64,000 nucleotides of DNA, taken from Bacteroidales bacterium. GTDB taxonomy: Bacteria; Bacteroidota; Bacteroidia; Bacteroidales; Muribaculaceae. A model generated the notes under the pieces. It searched no databases. It saw only the letters and a list, made by a program, of their open reading frames with translations, and was not told where the DNA came from. This document shows, one piece after another, positions 36,593 through 45,694 of the stretch (its first letter is position 1; every line of letters starts with the position of its first letter). The DNA lies in the NCBI GenBank assembly GCA_910575545.1, contig CAJTFH010000004.1, forward strand, positions 112,292 to 176,291, in the 5' to 3' direction. Made by a program: the position numbers and the translations under genes.

Positions 36593-37489
36593 ATGGCAAA
36601 AGACCTGCTTAACCGCTACATCTGGATCATCGACACCATCCGCCGCTACGGACGCATCTCGCGCCGGCAGCTCGACGAATGCTGGCGCCGATCCCCCTAC
36701 GGCAACGGTGAGCTCTCCATCCCGCGCCGAACATTCTTCAACTACCGCCACGCCATCGAAGAGCTGTTTTCACTGTCGATAGAGTGCGATCCGTCGACCT
36801 ATGAATACTACATTGTCGAACCCGAAAAAGGGAACATCACCGAATGGCTGTTAAACTCATCGGCAACCAGCAGCGTGTTGCAGGGATCACGCGACGTGGC
36901 CGGTAAAATACTCCTTGAAGATGTGCCCTCGGCACGCGAATTCCTCGCACCCATAATCGACGCCCTCAGGCTCAACCACCAGGTATCATTCGATTACCAT
37001 CCCTACACAAGGTCGCAGCCTACCCGCGGAGTGGTCATCGAGCCTTATTTCCTGCGCATACACAGGCAGCTGTGGTATGTCACAGGCCGCAACACCGCCG
37101 ACAGCAAAACAAAGACATATTCACTCGACCGAATGTCGGCACTGACCATATTGCCCGACACATTCACCCCCCCGCCTGATACCGACCCCGCCAGCTACTT
37201 CCGCGACTCATTCGGGGTAATGGTCACCCAGGCACAGCCTAAAACCGTCAAGATAAAAGTGGAATCGCGCCAGGCAAAATACTTCCGGGCACTCCCGCTC
37301 CACCCCTCACAGGAAGAGATGGTCAACGACAAATATTCAATATTCACATACCGTTTGCGCATCACCCCCGACTTCGTGTCGGAACTTCTCAGCTTCGGGC
37401 CGCGTGTCACTGTGCTGGCACCGCCCGAACTGAAAACCATGCTGATAGCCGACCTCCGCGCAGCTCTCGACAGTTACACATCATCGTAA
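36593..37489 (+). CDS. WYL-domain transcriptional regulator
   Basis: 298 residues: N-terminal winged helix (IWIIDTIRRYGRISRRQLDE) and a WYL ligand-sensing domain with HRQLWYVTGRN and FDYHPYTRSQPTRG, then the C-terminal WCX region. WYL regulators often sense nucleic acids or nucleotides and control defence or DNA-damage genes. Here it stands alone between DUF1573 and kor genes, so its targets are unknown. Confidence 0.88.
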   Translation: MAKDLLNRYIWIIDTIRRYGRISRRQLDECWRRSPYGNGELSIPRRTFFNYRHAIEELFSLSIECDPSTYEYYIVEPEKGNITEWLLNSSATSSVLQGSRDVAGKILLEDVPSAREFLAPIIDALRLNHQVSFDYHPYTRSQPTRGVVIEPYFLRIHRQLWYVTGRNTADSKTKTYSLDRMSALTILPDTFTPPPDTDPASYFRDSFGVMVTQAQPKTVKIKVESRQAKYFRALPLHPSQEEMVNDKYSIFTYRLRITPDFVSELLSFGPRVTVLAPPELKTMLIADLRAALDSYTSS

Positions 37490-37615
37490 CCGTCTCTCAC
37501 CAAATCAGTCCGGCATCCGAAGCGCCTTTGCAACACAAGAATCACCAGCTTAAATTCTTTTTTTCATACACACCATATTTTAATCTGAAAATAAGGTTAT
37601 TCTCAGAAAAAGGCT

Positions 37616-37624
37616 TATCTTTGC
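37616..37624 (+). promoter_or_regulatory. korAB promoter -7 box
   Basis: TATCTTTGC about 65 nt before the korA ATG, in an AT-rich leader. Confidence 0.5.
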
Positions 37625-37688
37625 CCCCGGGGGATAACTTCGTCCCATTAATTCGCAACCAATCTATATTCCGTATATATTCATTATC

Positions 37689-39548
37689 ATGAACAACATG
37701 GAAAACTCTGCTCCGGCCAGGGTGCGCTCACTCGAAAAAGTGGCAGTGCGCTTCTCAGGTGATTCAGGCGATGGAATGCAGCTCGCCGGCAACATCTTCA
37801 CAAACGTGTCTGCCGGTCTCGGCAACTCCGTGTCAACCTTCCCCGACTATCCGGCCGAAATCCGGGCTCCGCAAGGTTCTCTTGGCGGCGTCAGCGGCTT
37901 TCAGGTAAGTGTCGGATCGCATGTCCACACTCCCGGCGACCAATGCGACGTGCTGGTGGCAATGAATCCCGCCGCCCTCAAACAAGGCTACAAGTTCTTG
38001 AAACAGGGTGGAGTCATAATCATTGACAGCGACTCGTTCAAGGAAGACGGCTTCAAAAAAGCCAAGTTCCTCACCGACGACCCTATAAAAGAACTCGGCA
38101 TAACCGCGCAAGTTGTTGAAGTGCCGGTGACAACCCTCACAAAAGCAGCCCTCGAAGGCACAGGCATGGATAACAAAGCCATGCTGAAATGCCGCAACAT
38201 ATTCGTGCTCGGTCTGCTTTGCTGGCTCTTCGACCGCCCCGAGGAAAGCGCCCGGAAAATGCTCCGTGAGAAATTCGCCAAAAAGCCCGCAGTGTTCGAG
38301 GCCAACTCAAGCGTGTTGCGCGCCGGCTACGACTACGGCCATAACATCCACGCATCAGTGTCGACATTCCGCATCGATACCGACGAAATCCGACCGGGCG
38401 TTTACACCGATATCAAAGGAAACGAGGCAACAGCATGGGGCCTGATAATGGCATCCGAGAAATCCGGACGCCCGCTCTTCCTCGGGAGCTATCCCATAAC
38501 TCCGGCAACCGACATACTCCATGAGCTTGCAAAACGCAAAGACCTCGGTGTCAAAGCCTGTCAGATGGAAGACGAAATCGCCGGCGTATGCTCCGCAATA
38601 GGCGCGTCCTTCTCAGGATCGCTCGGCGTGACATCGACCTCAGGCCCCGGACTCGCCCTCAAAGGGGAAGCAATCGGACTGGCAGTGATGGCCGAACTGC
38701 CCCTGGTCGTAATCGACGTGCAGCGCGGAGGCCCGTCGACCGGCCTCCCAACGAAAACCGAACAGACCGACCTCAACCAGGCCCTCTACGGCCGCAACGG
38801 CGAATCGCCGCTGGTTGTCGTGGCCCCGACATCGCCGACCAACTGCTTCGACATGGCTTTCGAAGCATCGCGCATTGCAATAGAACACATGACCCCGGTC
38901 ATACTCCTTTCCGACGCATTCATCGGCAACGGATCGTCAGCATGGCGCATCCCTGAAGCATCGGATTATCCAGAAATCCGCGTGCCATACGTGCCTGAGG
39001 ATATCCGCGACAGCTGGAAAGCCTACACCCGCAACCCCGACACACTGGCCCGCTACTGGGCAATCCCCGGCCGGGATGCCCTTCCACACCGCATCGGCGG
39101 ATTGGAGAAACATGTCGAGACAGGCGCCATAACAACCGACCCGGCCCATCATGCGAAAATGGTTGAAATCCGCCGCGAAAAAATCAACCGCGTGGCCGCC
39201 GACATACCCCTGCAGGAAGTGTTGTGCGACTCGCCCCAAGCAGAAACCCTCCTCATCGGATGGGGCGGCACTTTCGGCCACCTCTACACGGCCGCAGAAG
39301 AGCTCAACCGTGAAGGAATCCCTGTGGCTCTCGCCCAGTTCCGCTACATCAACCCGCTCCCGGCCAACACCGCCGAGCTCCTCAGCCGATACAAACGCAT
39401 AATCGTGGCAGAGCTTAACACCGGCCAGTTTGCCGACTACCTGCAGGCCCGCTTCCCAAAAGCCGACATCCGGCGCATCAACAAAGTGGAAGGGCAGCCT
39501 TTCCTCGTGGCAGAAATAATCAACGGCGTAAAATCCCATCTTTCCTAA
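37689..39548 (+). CDS. korA: 2-oxoacid:ferredoxin oxidoreductase, fused gamma-alpha subunit (KorA)
   Basis: 619 residues. Residues about 15-200 form the gamma domain (VRFSGDSGDGMQLAGNIF), followed by the alpha domain (YPITPATDILHELAKR, TSGPGLALKGEAIGLAVMAE, then RGGPSTGLPTKTEQTDL). With the beta subunit it interconverts 2-oxoglutarate (or a related 2-oxoacid), CoA and ferredoxin with succinyl-CoA and CO2, a core anaerobic step. The gamma-alpha fusion and lack of delta subunit fit the two-subunit Kor type. Confidence 0.95.
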   Translation: MNNMENSAPARVRSLEKVAVRFSGDSGDGMQLAGNIFTNVSAGLGNSVSTFPDYPAEIRAPQGSLGGVSGFQVSVGSHVHTPGDQCDVLVAMNPAALKQGYKFLKQGGVIIIDSDSFKEDGFKKAKFLTDDPIKELGITAQVVEVPVTTLTKAALEGTGMDNKAMLKCRNIFVLGLLCWLFDRPEESARKMLREKFAKKPAVFEANSSVLRAGYDYGHNIHASVSTFRIDTDEIRPGVYTDIKGNEATAWGLIMASEKSGRPLFLGSYPITPATDILHELAKRKDLGVKACQMEDEIAGVCSAIGASFSGSLGVTSTSGPGLALKGEAIGLAVMAELPLVVIDVQRGGPSTGLPTKTEQTDLNQALYGRNGESPLVVVAPTSPTNCFDMAFEASRIAIEHMTPVILLSDAFIGNGSSAWRIPEASDYPEIRVPYVPEDIRDSWKAYTRNPDTLARYWAIPGRDALPHRIGGLEKHVETGAITTDPAHHAKMVEIRREKINRVAADIPLQEVLCDSPQAETLLIGWGGTFGHLYTAAEELNREGIPVALAQFRYINPLPANTAELLSRYKRIIVAELNTGQFADYLQARFPKADIRRINKVEGQPFLVAEIINGVKSHLS

Positions 39549-39560
39549 CACCAACCCACC

Positions 39561-40559
39561 ATGACACCTCAAGATTTCAAGAGCGACCAGCCGGTGCGCT
39601 GGTGTGCCGGATGCGGCGACCATGCCGTGTTAAACTCACTCCATAAAGCGATGGCCACACTCGGTGTGCCTCCCGAAATGACAGCCGTGATTTCTGGCAT
39701 CGGATGCTCATCGCGACTCCCCTACTACATGAACACCTTCGGGTTCCACACCATCCACGGGCGTGCAGCCGCCGTGGCAACCGGATTCAAAGTTGCCAAC
39801 CCCGCCATGACCGTATGGCAGATTTCAGGCGACGGCGACGGCCTGGCAATCGGAGGCAACCACTTCATACATGCCGTGCGGCGCAACGTCGACATCAACA
39901 TGCTGCTGCTCAACAACAAAATCTACGGCCTCACAAAAGGGCAGTATTCACCCACATCCGACCGTGGATTCATCTCGAAGTCATCGCCCTACGGCACTAC
40001 TGAAGACCCCTTCATCCCGGCAGAACTCGTGTTCGGCGCACGCGGCAACTTCTTCGCACGCACAATCGACGTAGAACTCGCCACATCGCAGGAAGTGATG
40101 GTGGCCGCCGCCCGCCACAAAGGCGCATCGGTGGTCGAAATCCTCCAGAACTGCATGATTTTCAACAACGGCGTCCATAACTTCATAACCGACCGCGAGG
40201 TCCGCGCCGAACGCACGATACATCTGCGCCACGGCGAAAAAATGCTCTTCGGGAAAGACAACAACAAGGGTCTGGTGCGCGACGGATTCCTGGTGCGTGC
40301 CGTTGAAATAGGTAAAGACGGGTGGACTATCAACGACGTGCTCGTTCATGACGCCCACACCCCGTCGAACTTCCTCCACCAGCAGCTCGCCATGATGGAC
40401 GGCCACGACCTGCCACTCGCCATCGGAGTAATCCGCGACGTCGAAGCACCGGCCTACGACGAAGAAGTAGCGCGCCAGACCGAAGAAGTTCGCGCCCGCA
40501 AAGGATTCACCGCCCTGCGCGACATGATTCTCGCCGGCGACACCTGGACGGTTTCTTAA
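39561..40559 (+). CDS. korB: 2-oxoacid:ferredoxin oxidoreductase beta subunit (KorB)
   Basis: 332 residues. Thiamine-diphosphate and Fe-S binding subunit: WCAGCGDHAVL with cysteine pair, GIGCSSRLPYYM giving a further cysteine, and the TPP motif GDGDGLAIGGNHF followed by NVDINMLLLNN. Lies 12 nt after korA. Confidence 0.96.
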   Translation: MTPQDFKSDQPVRWCAGCGDHAVLNSLHKAMATLGVPPEMTAVISGIGCSSRLPYYMNTFGFHTIHGRAAAVATGFKVANPAMTVWQISGDGDGLAIGGNHFIHAVRRNVDINMLLLNNKIYGLTKGQYSPTSDRGFISKSSPYGTTEDPFIPAELVFGARGNFFARTIDVELATSQEVMVAAARHKGASVVEILQNCMIFNNGVHNFITDREVRAERTIHLRHGEKMLFGKDNNKGLVRDGFLVRAVEIGKDGWTINDVLVHDAHTPSNFLHQQLAMMDGHDLPLAIGVIRDVEAPAYDEEVARQTEEVRARKGFTALRDMILAGDTWTVS

Positions 40560-40637
40560 ACAACCTATCCGGATTATTTGTTAAGTAAAACAACAATGCA
40601 AACATCCGCTGAAAACGGATTCTGCAGATTGCATAAC

Positions 40638-40666
40638 GTAGAGACGGGGTGTACCCCCGTCTCTAC
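40638..40666 (+). terminator. Perfect 12-bp hairpin after korB
   Basis: GTAGAGACGGGG and its exact inverse enclose 5 nt. No T run follows. Related half-palindromes (AGAGACG) occur after murE (near 1267), after ftsQ (near 8865) and after the hydrolase gene (near 42393), which suggests a dispersed palindrome family rather than only a terminator. Confidence 0.55.
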
Positions 40667-40743
40667 TGTAACCGGGGCATCCAGATGCCGAAAAGCCCAC
40701 GGAAATACCCCCCTGCACTCAATCATATCTGAATTTACAACCT

Positions 40744-41364
40744 ATGCTTAAAAACCTGCTGTTTGACCTCGGAGGCGTCATAGTCGACATCCGGCGGCAG
40801 AACTGCGTCAACGCGTTTCTTCAACTCGGGTTCTCCGACATAGAGGCATATCTCGGAGAATACGGCCAGAAAGGGCCTTTCCTGCTTCTTGAAGAGGGGA
40901 GGATTTCACCCGATGAGTTCCGCCGGGAGGTGCGCCGCCACATCCCCTCGCCGGTCTCCGACAGCCAGATTGACCGAGCATTCAACGCATTCATAACCGG
41001 CATATCGCGCGAGCGCCTGCAAGCCCTGCGCAATCTAAGAGCCAAAGGCCACCGCCTTTACGTCATCTCCAACACCAACCCCATAATGTGGCACGGACCC
41101 ATCGACGAAGCATTCCGGCAGGAAGGTCTGACCATTTCAGACTATTTCGACGGCATTGTGACATCCTTCAACATCGGTGTATGCAAACCCGACCCCGCCA
41201 TATTCCGTGCCGTCACAGACAAGTTCGGAATCATACCCTCTGAGACCATATTCCTCGACGACTCAGCCGAAAACTGCCGCATCGGCGCGGAGCTTGGATT
41301 CTCCCCGCTCCATGTCCCCGCAGAATCTTCATTCATGCCAATCCTCGAAAAAGCCGACTTATGA
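40744..41364 (+). CDS. HAD-family phosphatase (YihX-like)
   Basis: 206 residues. Motif I is FDLGGVIVDI, where the second Asp of DxD is replaced by Gly, as in other FDLGGV-type members. Motif II is YVISNTNP; motif III/IV KPDPAIF and FLDDSAENCRIGAEL. Predicted small-molecule phosphatase, substrate unknown. Its stop overlaps the start of the hydrolase gene by 4 bp. Confidence 0.9.
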   Translation: MLKNLLFDLGGVIVDIRRQNCVNAFLQLGFSDIEAYLGEYGQKGPFLLLEEGRISPDEFRREVRRHIPSPVSDSQIDRAFNAFITGISRERLQALRNLRAKGHRLYVISNTNPIMWHGPIDEAFRQEGLTISDYFDGIVTSFNIGVCKPDPAIFRAVTDKFGIIPSETIFLDDSAENCRIGAELGFSPLHVPAESSFMPILEKADL

Positions 41365-42389
41365 AACTGAAACTCCGCGCATTTCTGCCGCTACTGCTTC
41401 TGCTGCTGACCGCAATCACCGGCCATGCCACCGACAACTGGAAACCTGACATCCTCCGGCAGGGATATGAGATGCGTACAGTCGACCAAGGCCGGGACTA
41501 TTCCGGCCCGGTAGTATCCACGATAATCCGGCGGCTCCTACCCGACACCGTCACCCGACCACTCGGAACCATCCTCTACATCCACGGATTCAACGACTAC
41601 TTCTTCAATCCAGAACTGGGGCAACAGGCCAACCGCCACGGCTACGACTTCTACGCAGTCGACCTGCGGAAATACGGCCGTTCAATACGGCCGCGACAAG
41701 AACTCTTCCAATGCCGGTCTCTAACCGAATATTTCCCCGACATCGACTCTGCGCTCGTGGAAATCAGCCACGCACACAACGGCCCGACAATTCTGATGGG
41801 GCACTCCACCGGAGGCCTTATCACAGCCTTCTACATGGCACGGACACACAACCCGCAGGTTGATGCCCTGATTCTCAACTCCCCGTTTCTCGACTGGAAC
41901 TTAGGCTGGAAAGAACATCTCGTGCCGATAATCTCATGGTGGGGGACCCTGTTCCCCGACACACCCGTCAGCCAGGGCAACTCAACAGCCTACTCCGAAA
42001 GTCTGCTTAAAGATGAGCACGGCGAATGGCAATTCCGAACCGACTGGAAACTCCCGGCATCGTCAGACGTAACCGCCGGATGGGTGCATGCCATCGACAG
42101 CGCCCAGAAAGCACTGCGCAACGGCAAAGCCCGAATCAACATCCCCATCCTGCTGATGTATTCGGCAGAATCAGTCTCAGGCCACGACTGGACAACCGCC
42201 CACAACCGCGCCGACGCAGTTCTCGACGTAAACGACATACGCCGCTACGGACTAATGCTCGGCCCCGACGTCACCTGCATCCGCGTAGTCGGCGGTCTCC
42301 ACGACCTCTACCTCTCCAGCCCCCGCCTCCGCACACTCCTCTACGCCCGCACCTTCGCCTGGCTCGCCTCCCTCCCCATAAAGAGGTAA
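41361..42389 (+). CDS. Exported alpha/beta hydrolase (serine aminopeptidase-like)
   Basis: 342 residues with a signal peptide (FLPLLLLLLTAITGHA). The fold shows YIHGFNDYFF (oxyanion region), the nucleophile elbow GHSTGG near residue 150, and VVGGLHDLYLSS carrying the catalytic His. Resembles lysophospholipase/monoacylglycerol lipase-like enzymes of the S33 type. Coupled with the HAD gene. Confidence 0.88.
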   Translation: MKLKLRAFLPLLLLLLTAITGHATDNWKPDILRQGYEMRTVDQGRDYSGPVVSTIIRRLLPDTVTRPLGTILYIHGFNDYFFNPELGQQANRHGYDFYAVDLRKYGRSIRPRQELFQCRSLTEYFPDIDSALVEISHAHNGPTILMGHSTGGLITAFYMARTHNPQVDALILNSPFLDWNLGWKEHLVPIISWWGTLFPDTPVSQGNSTAYSESLLKDEHGEWQFRTDWKLPASSDVTAGWVHAIDSAQKALRNGKARINIPILLMYSAESVSGHDWTTAHNRADAVLDVNDIRRYGLMLGPDVTCIRVVGGLHDLYLSSPRLRTLLYARTFAWLASLPIKR

Positions 42390-42494
42390 GAGACGTGCTA
42401 CTCCCCGTCTCCGGCCATGTTAGAATAAATTTCAACGTATTAATCCACACGTCCCTTCCAAACACAACGATTGCCAGAATTATCCAAAAAAAGC

Positions 42495-42532
42495 TATCGG
42501 GGCTGAAAATCAAATGATCTTCAGCCCCGATA
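42495..42532 (-). terminator. Terminator of tRNA-Leu (bidirectional hairpin)
   Basis: Perfect 13-bp arms (TATCGGGGCTGAA) around 12 nt. On the minus strand it is followed by a T7 run, so it should terminate the tRNA transcript; it may also stop the convergent hydrolase transcript. Confidence 0.7.
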
Positions 42533-42537
42533 TTCAG

Positions 42538-42619
42538 TACCCAGACCCGGGATCGAACCGGGATGGATTGCTCCACTGGTGTTTGAGACCAGCGCGTCTA
42601 CCGATTCCGCCATCTGGGC
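42538..42619 (-). tRNA. tRNA-Leu (anticodon CAA)
   Basis: 82-nt cloverleaf on the minus strand: acceptor GCCCAGA pairs with TCTGGGT, D-loop GGAATCGGTAGACGC, anticodon stem CTGGT/ACCAG with loop CTCAAAC (anticodon CAA), a long class II variable arm, and TTCGATC in the T loop. CCA is not encoded. A minus-strand promoter (TACCTTTGC, with GTTG 20 nt upstream, 42629-42661) lies just before it. Confidence 0.96.
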
Positions 42620-42628
42620 ATTTGCTGT

Positions 42629-42661
42629 GCAAAGGTAGGCATTCTTTCCCGTTTTTGCAAC
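42629..42661 (-). promoter_or_regulatory. tRNA-Leu promoter
   Basis: TACCTTTG with GTTG 20 nt upstream on the minus strand, 9 nt before the mature tRNA 5' end. Confidence 0.6.
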
Positions 42662-42748
42662 CTTTGAGCCACGACATTTCGTTTTTTTCTCTATTTTACC
42701 GTATCCTACAGGCTTCAATCACTATTTTTGCCTAATTTTGCAACGTTA

Positions 42749-43090
42749 ATGAAAAAAGAGCGCTACATAAAGTTAGCAACATGGATAATGTTAGGCATTT
42801 TCGCATGGTTCTATTGCGGGAATACGCTCTTTTTGCACACCCACGTCGCTGAGGGGCACAAAATAGTCCACTCACACCCCTATCTCCCTTCCGACTCCCA
42901 CAGCCATTCGTCGCAGGCGCTGCAATCGATTGCCGCTTTCAATGCCACGGCAGCATCAATGGATACCCCCTATCAGGCCGAAATGCCAAAGCCGGTATCA
43001 ACAACAACATATATACAGGTTGTTCACACGAAGCTGCATGTAATCGCGCATATCCACACTGCTGGGGGACGTGCACCCCCGGTGGCCTGA
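42749..43090 (+). CDS. His-rich single-pass membrane protein
   Basis: 113 residues, ATG chosen because a TAATTTTGC promoter box (42733-42741) lies just upstream. One N-terminal helix (ATWIMLGIFAWFYCGNTLF) followed by a histidine-rich periplasmic tail (HTHVAEGHKIVHSHPYLP, HSHSS, HVIAHIHTAGG). Such proteins sit next to TonB receptors in Bacteroidetes; the histidines suggest binding of zinc, copper or haem iron. No named family recalled. A TonB receptor follows about 110 nt later. Confidence 0.75.
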   Translation: MKKERYIKLATWIMLGIFAWFYCGNTLFLHTHVAEGHKIVHSHPYLPSDSHSHSSQALQSIAAFNATAASMDTPYQAEMPKPVSTTTYIQVVHTKLHVIAHIHTAGGRAPPVA

Positions 43091-43198
43091 CTTGATTTTA
43101 GCACATACAATTCCATATCGGCACTGTTACCAGGCTGGTATGTGGAATCAGTCAGTGAAGCCCCAGAGGTTTCAAAATCCACCAAACAACAAATCATC

Positions 43199-45502
43199 AT
43201 GCACAAATTCATATTGATGTCGGCGCTGTTGGCAGCGTCGTCACTTGCAGGTTGCCCCGCAAAGGCAGCCCCGACCGACGCGAACATAACCGGCCATGTC
43301 GTTGACAGCGAAACCGGCGAGCACATGCCATACTACACAATCCGCCTGCTCGGCACATCCATAGGCACACTCACCGACGCATCCGGCCACTATACCCTTC
43401 GCAACCTCAACCCGGGAAACTACACTATCGAAGCCCTCTGCACCGGCTACAAAACCATGCAGAAAGAGGTGGCCATTGAACATGGACGCACTCTCGAAAT
43501 AAATTTCGATGTGACACCCGACGCCTTCATGCTCGAACAGGTGGTTGTCACCGGCAGCAAAAGCGAACAGAAACGCCGCAACAGCCCTGTGCTGGTCAGC
43601 GTGGTCAACAACAAGATTTTCGACCAGGTGAGCGCATGTTCTCTCGCCGACGGGCTGAATTTCCAGCCGGGAGTGAGGGTTGAGAACGACTGCCAGAACT
43701 GCGGTTTCACCCAGGTGCGCATCAACGGCCTCGACGGCCACTATTCGCAGATTCTGATGAATTCCCGCCCGGTTTTCTCGGCGTTAGCCGGAGTCTATGG
43801 TCTCGAACAGATTCCTGCAAACATGATTGACCGCGTGGAGGTCATGCGCGGGGGAGGGTCGGCCCTGTTCGGATCATCAGCCATCGGGGGTACGGTAAAC
43901 ATCATCACACGCGACCCGGTTGTGAACTATGCCGAAGTAAGCCACTCCCTCGCTTCGATAGGAATCTCCGGCTCTCTCGACAACAACACAACCCTCAACG
44001 CATCAGTGGTAAACGACAACAACCGCATAGGCCTCTTCGTCTATGGGCAGAACCGCTCACGCGACGGCTACGACCACAACGGCGACGGATTCACCGAAGT
44101 TGCACAACTCAAGACCCAGACCATGGGAGCCAGGGCTTTCCTACGCACTTCCGACAACACCAAGCTCACCGTAGAATATCATGGCACCCATGAATACCGC
44201 CGTGGAGGCGACCGTCTCGACCGCCCGGCCCACGATGCAATGATTGCAGAAGAGGTCGACCACAACATCCACGGAGGGGAAGCATCTTTCGACCTTTGGT
44301 CGAAAAGCCGTGCCGACCATCTTAACATCTTTGCCGCAGCCCAGAACACAAAAAGGAAAAGCTACTACGGCAGCGAAGAAGACCCCAACGCCTACGGGCG
44401 CACCCACGACCTCGTGGTGACATCCGGCGCACAATGGACCCATAACTTCAACCGCCTGTGGTTCATGCCGGCTGAGCTAATAGCCGGGGTGGAATACAAC
44501 CACAACTACCTTCACGATGTGACCCTCGGCTACGACCACGACATCACCCAGCGTGTCAACATCTACAGCGGCTACCTGCAAAACGAATGGCGCAACGACA
44601 GATGGGGATTCCTCATCGGCGCCCGCATCGACAGCCATTCGATGATTGACAACCCGATCATCTCGCCGCGTGCCAATATCAGGTTCAACCCATCCGACAA
44701 TATCAACTTCCGCTTATCATATTCAACCGGGTTCCGCTCTCCACAGGCCTACGACGAAGACTTCCATGTGGCTATCGTCGGCGGTGAACGCGTGGTGACC
44801 GTGCTGGCCAAAGGGCTGCGCCAGGAAAGCAGCAACAGCGTCAGCGCGTCAGTCGACCTCTACCACCGCTTCGGAAACGTGCAGACAAACCTGATGGTGG
44901 AAGGGTTCTTCACCGACCTGCGCGACGTTTTCGCCCTGCGCAAACTCGACCAGACTGATGCCGCCGGAAACACTGTGCTTGAGCGCTACAACGGTTCCGG
45001 AGCAACCGTGGGCGGCATAAATATCGAAGGGAAAGCAGTGTTTTCTACCCGGTGGCAGCTACAGGCAGGTCTGACATGGCAGCAAAGCCGCTACAAGCGC
45101 CCCGAACAATGGAGCGAAAACCCCGAGGTAGCACCTGTTCGGCAGATGTTCCGAACACCAGACCTTTATGGCTACCTCACCCTAAATTACGACATAACCC
45201 GCCATTTCAACGCATCCCTGTCGGGAACCTACACCGGCAGCATGCTTGTGCAGCATATGGAGGGTTCAGGCACAGACGTAGACCGGGCTGTAACCACCCC
45301 GGAATTCTTCGATGCCAACCTGAAAGTGACATATGAATTCAAGATTTTCCACAACGTAGGCCTCGATGTCAGCGCTTCGGTCATGAACATCTTCAACAGC
45401 TACCAACGCGATTTCGACAAAGGCCACCTCCGCGATTCAGGCTACATCTACGGCCCGTCGCTTCCCCGAAGCCTTCTCGCATCGTTCAAACTACATATCT
45501 GA
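43199..45502 (+). CDS. TonB-dependent outer-membrane receptor
   Basis: 767 residues from the ATG that begins the signal peptide (HKFILMSALLAASSLAG). A carboxypeptidase-like regulatory domain (GHVVDSETGEHMPYYTIRLL) is followed by a plug domain (QVVVTGSKSEQKRRNSPV, MIDRVEVMRGGGSALFGSSA) and a 22-strand-type barrel ending in an aromatic-poor LLASFKLHI. The plug contains CQNCGF, a cysteine pair. No SusD partner follows, so this is more likely a metal or cofactor receptor than a glycan one. Preceded by the His-rich protein; a palindrome TACCAGGCTGGTA lies about 60 nt upstream. The 175-bp repeat begins 10 nt after its stop. Confidence 0.93.
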   Translation: MHKFILMSALLAASSLAGCPAKAAPTDANITGHVVDSETGEHMPYYTIRLLGTSIGTLTDASGHYTLRNLNPGNYTIEALCTGYKTMQKEVAIEHGRTLEINFDVTPDAFMLEQVVVTGSKSEQKRRNSPVLVSVVNNKIFDQVSACSLADGLNFQPGVRVENDCQNCGFTQVRINGLDGHYSQILMNSRPVFSALAGVYGLEQIPANMIDRVEVMRGGGSALFGSSAIGGTVNIITRDPVVNYAEVSHSLASIGISGSLDNNTTLNASVVNDNNRIGLFVYGQNRSRDGYDHNGDGFTEVAQLKTQTMGARAFLRTSDNTKLTVEYHGTHEYRRGGDRLDRPAHDAMIAEEVDHNIHGGEASFDLWSKSRADHLNIFAAAQNTKRKSYYGSEEDPNAYGRTHDLVVTSGAQWTHNFNRLWFMPAELIAGVEYNHNYLHDVTLGYDHDITQRVNIYSGYLQNEWRNDRWGFLIGARIDSHSMIDNPIISPRANIRFNPSDNINFRLSYSTGFRSPQAYDEDFHVAIVGGERVVTVLAKGLRQESSNSVSASVDLYHRFGNVQTNLMVEGFFTDLRDVFALRKLDQTDAAGNTVLERYNGSGATVGGINIEGKAVFSTRWQLQAGLTWQQSRYKRPEQWSENPEVAPVRQMFRTPDLYGYLTLNYDITRHFNASLSGTYTGSMLVQHMEGSGTDVDRAVTTPEFFDANLKVTYEFKIFHNVGLDVSASVMNIFNSYQRDFDKGHLRDSGYIYGPSLPRSLLASFKLHI

Positions 45503-45512
45503 AAGTTCCAAG

Positions 45513-45687
45513 GGCGCTGTGTAGAAATTCGACCAACGCCTTTTTTGCATCCGGATGGAGAGGGTGCTGTCAGAATGGTTCAGATGGCAGGAGCCTGAGG
45601 GTGAGGGTGAAGGGAGTTGACTAAGGTCAATGACCGAACCCGAAGCCCTCGGGCGACGACCCAGATGAGCCATTATGACACACCCTC
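45513..45687 (+). repeat. 175-bp structured repeat, copy R1
   Basis: Begins with a terminator-like hairpin (GGCGCTG...CCAACGCC, T6) just after the TonB receptor gene and ends in ACACACCCTC. Differs from copy R2 at two positions by eye. Internally it contains TTGAC-TAAG-GTCAA and a long outer stem (GAGGGTG...CACCCTC). It ends inside the last 3' bases of the convergent lipoprotein gene's downstream flank. Confidence 0.85.
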
Positions 45688-45694
45688 CTGATAC

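Noticed and set aside
43090..43199. Cobalamin riboswitch before the TonB receptor
   Set aside because: The B12-box and the conserved core pattern are not visible; only short palindromes are present.
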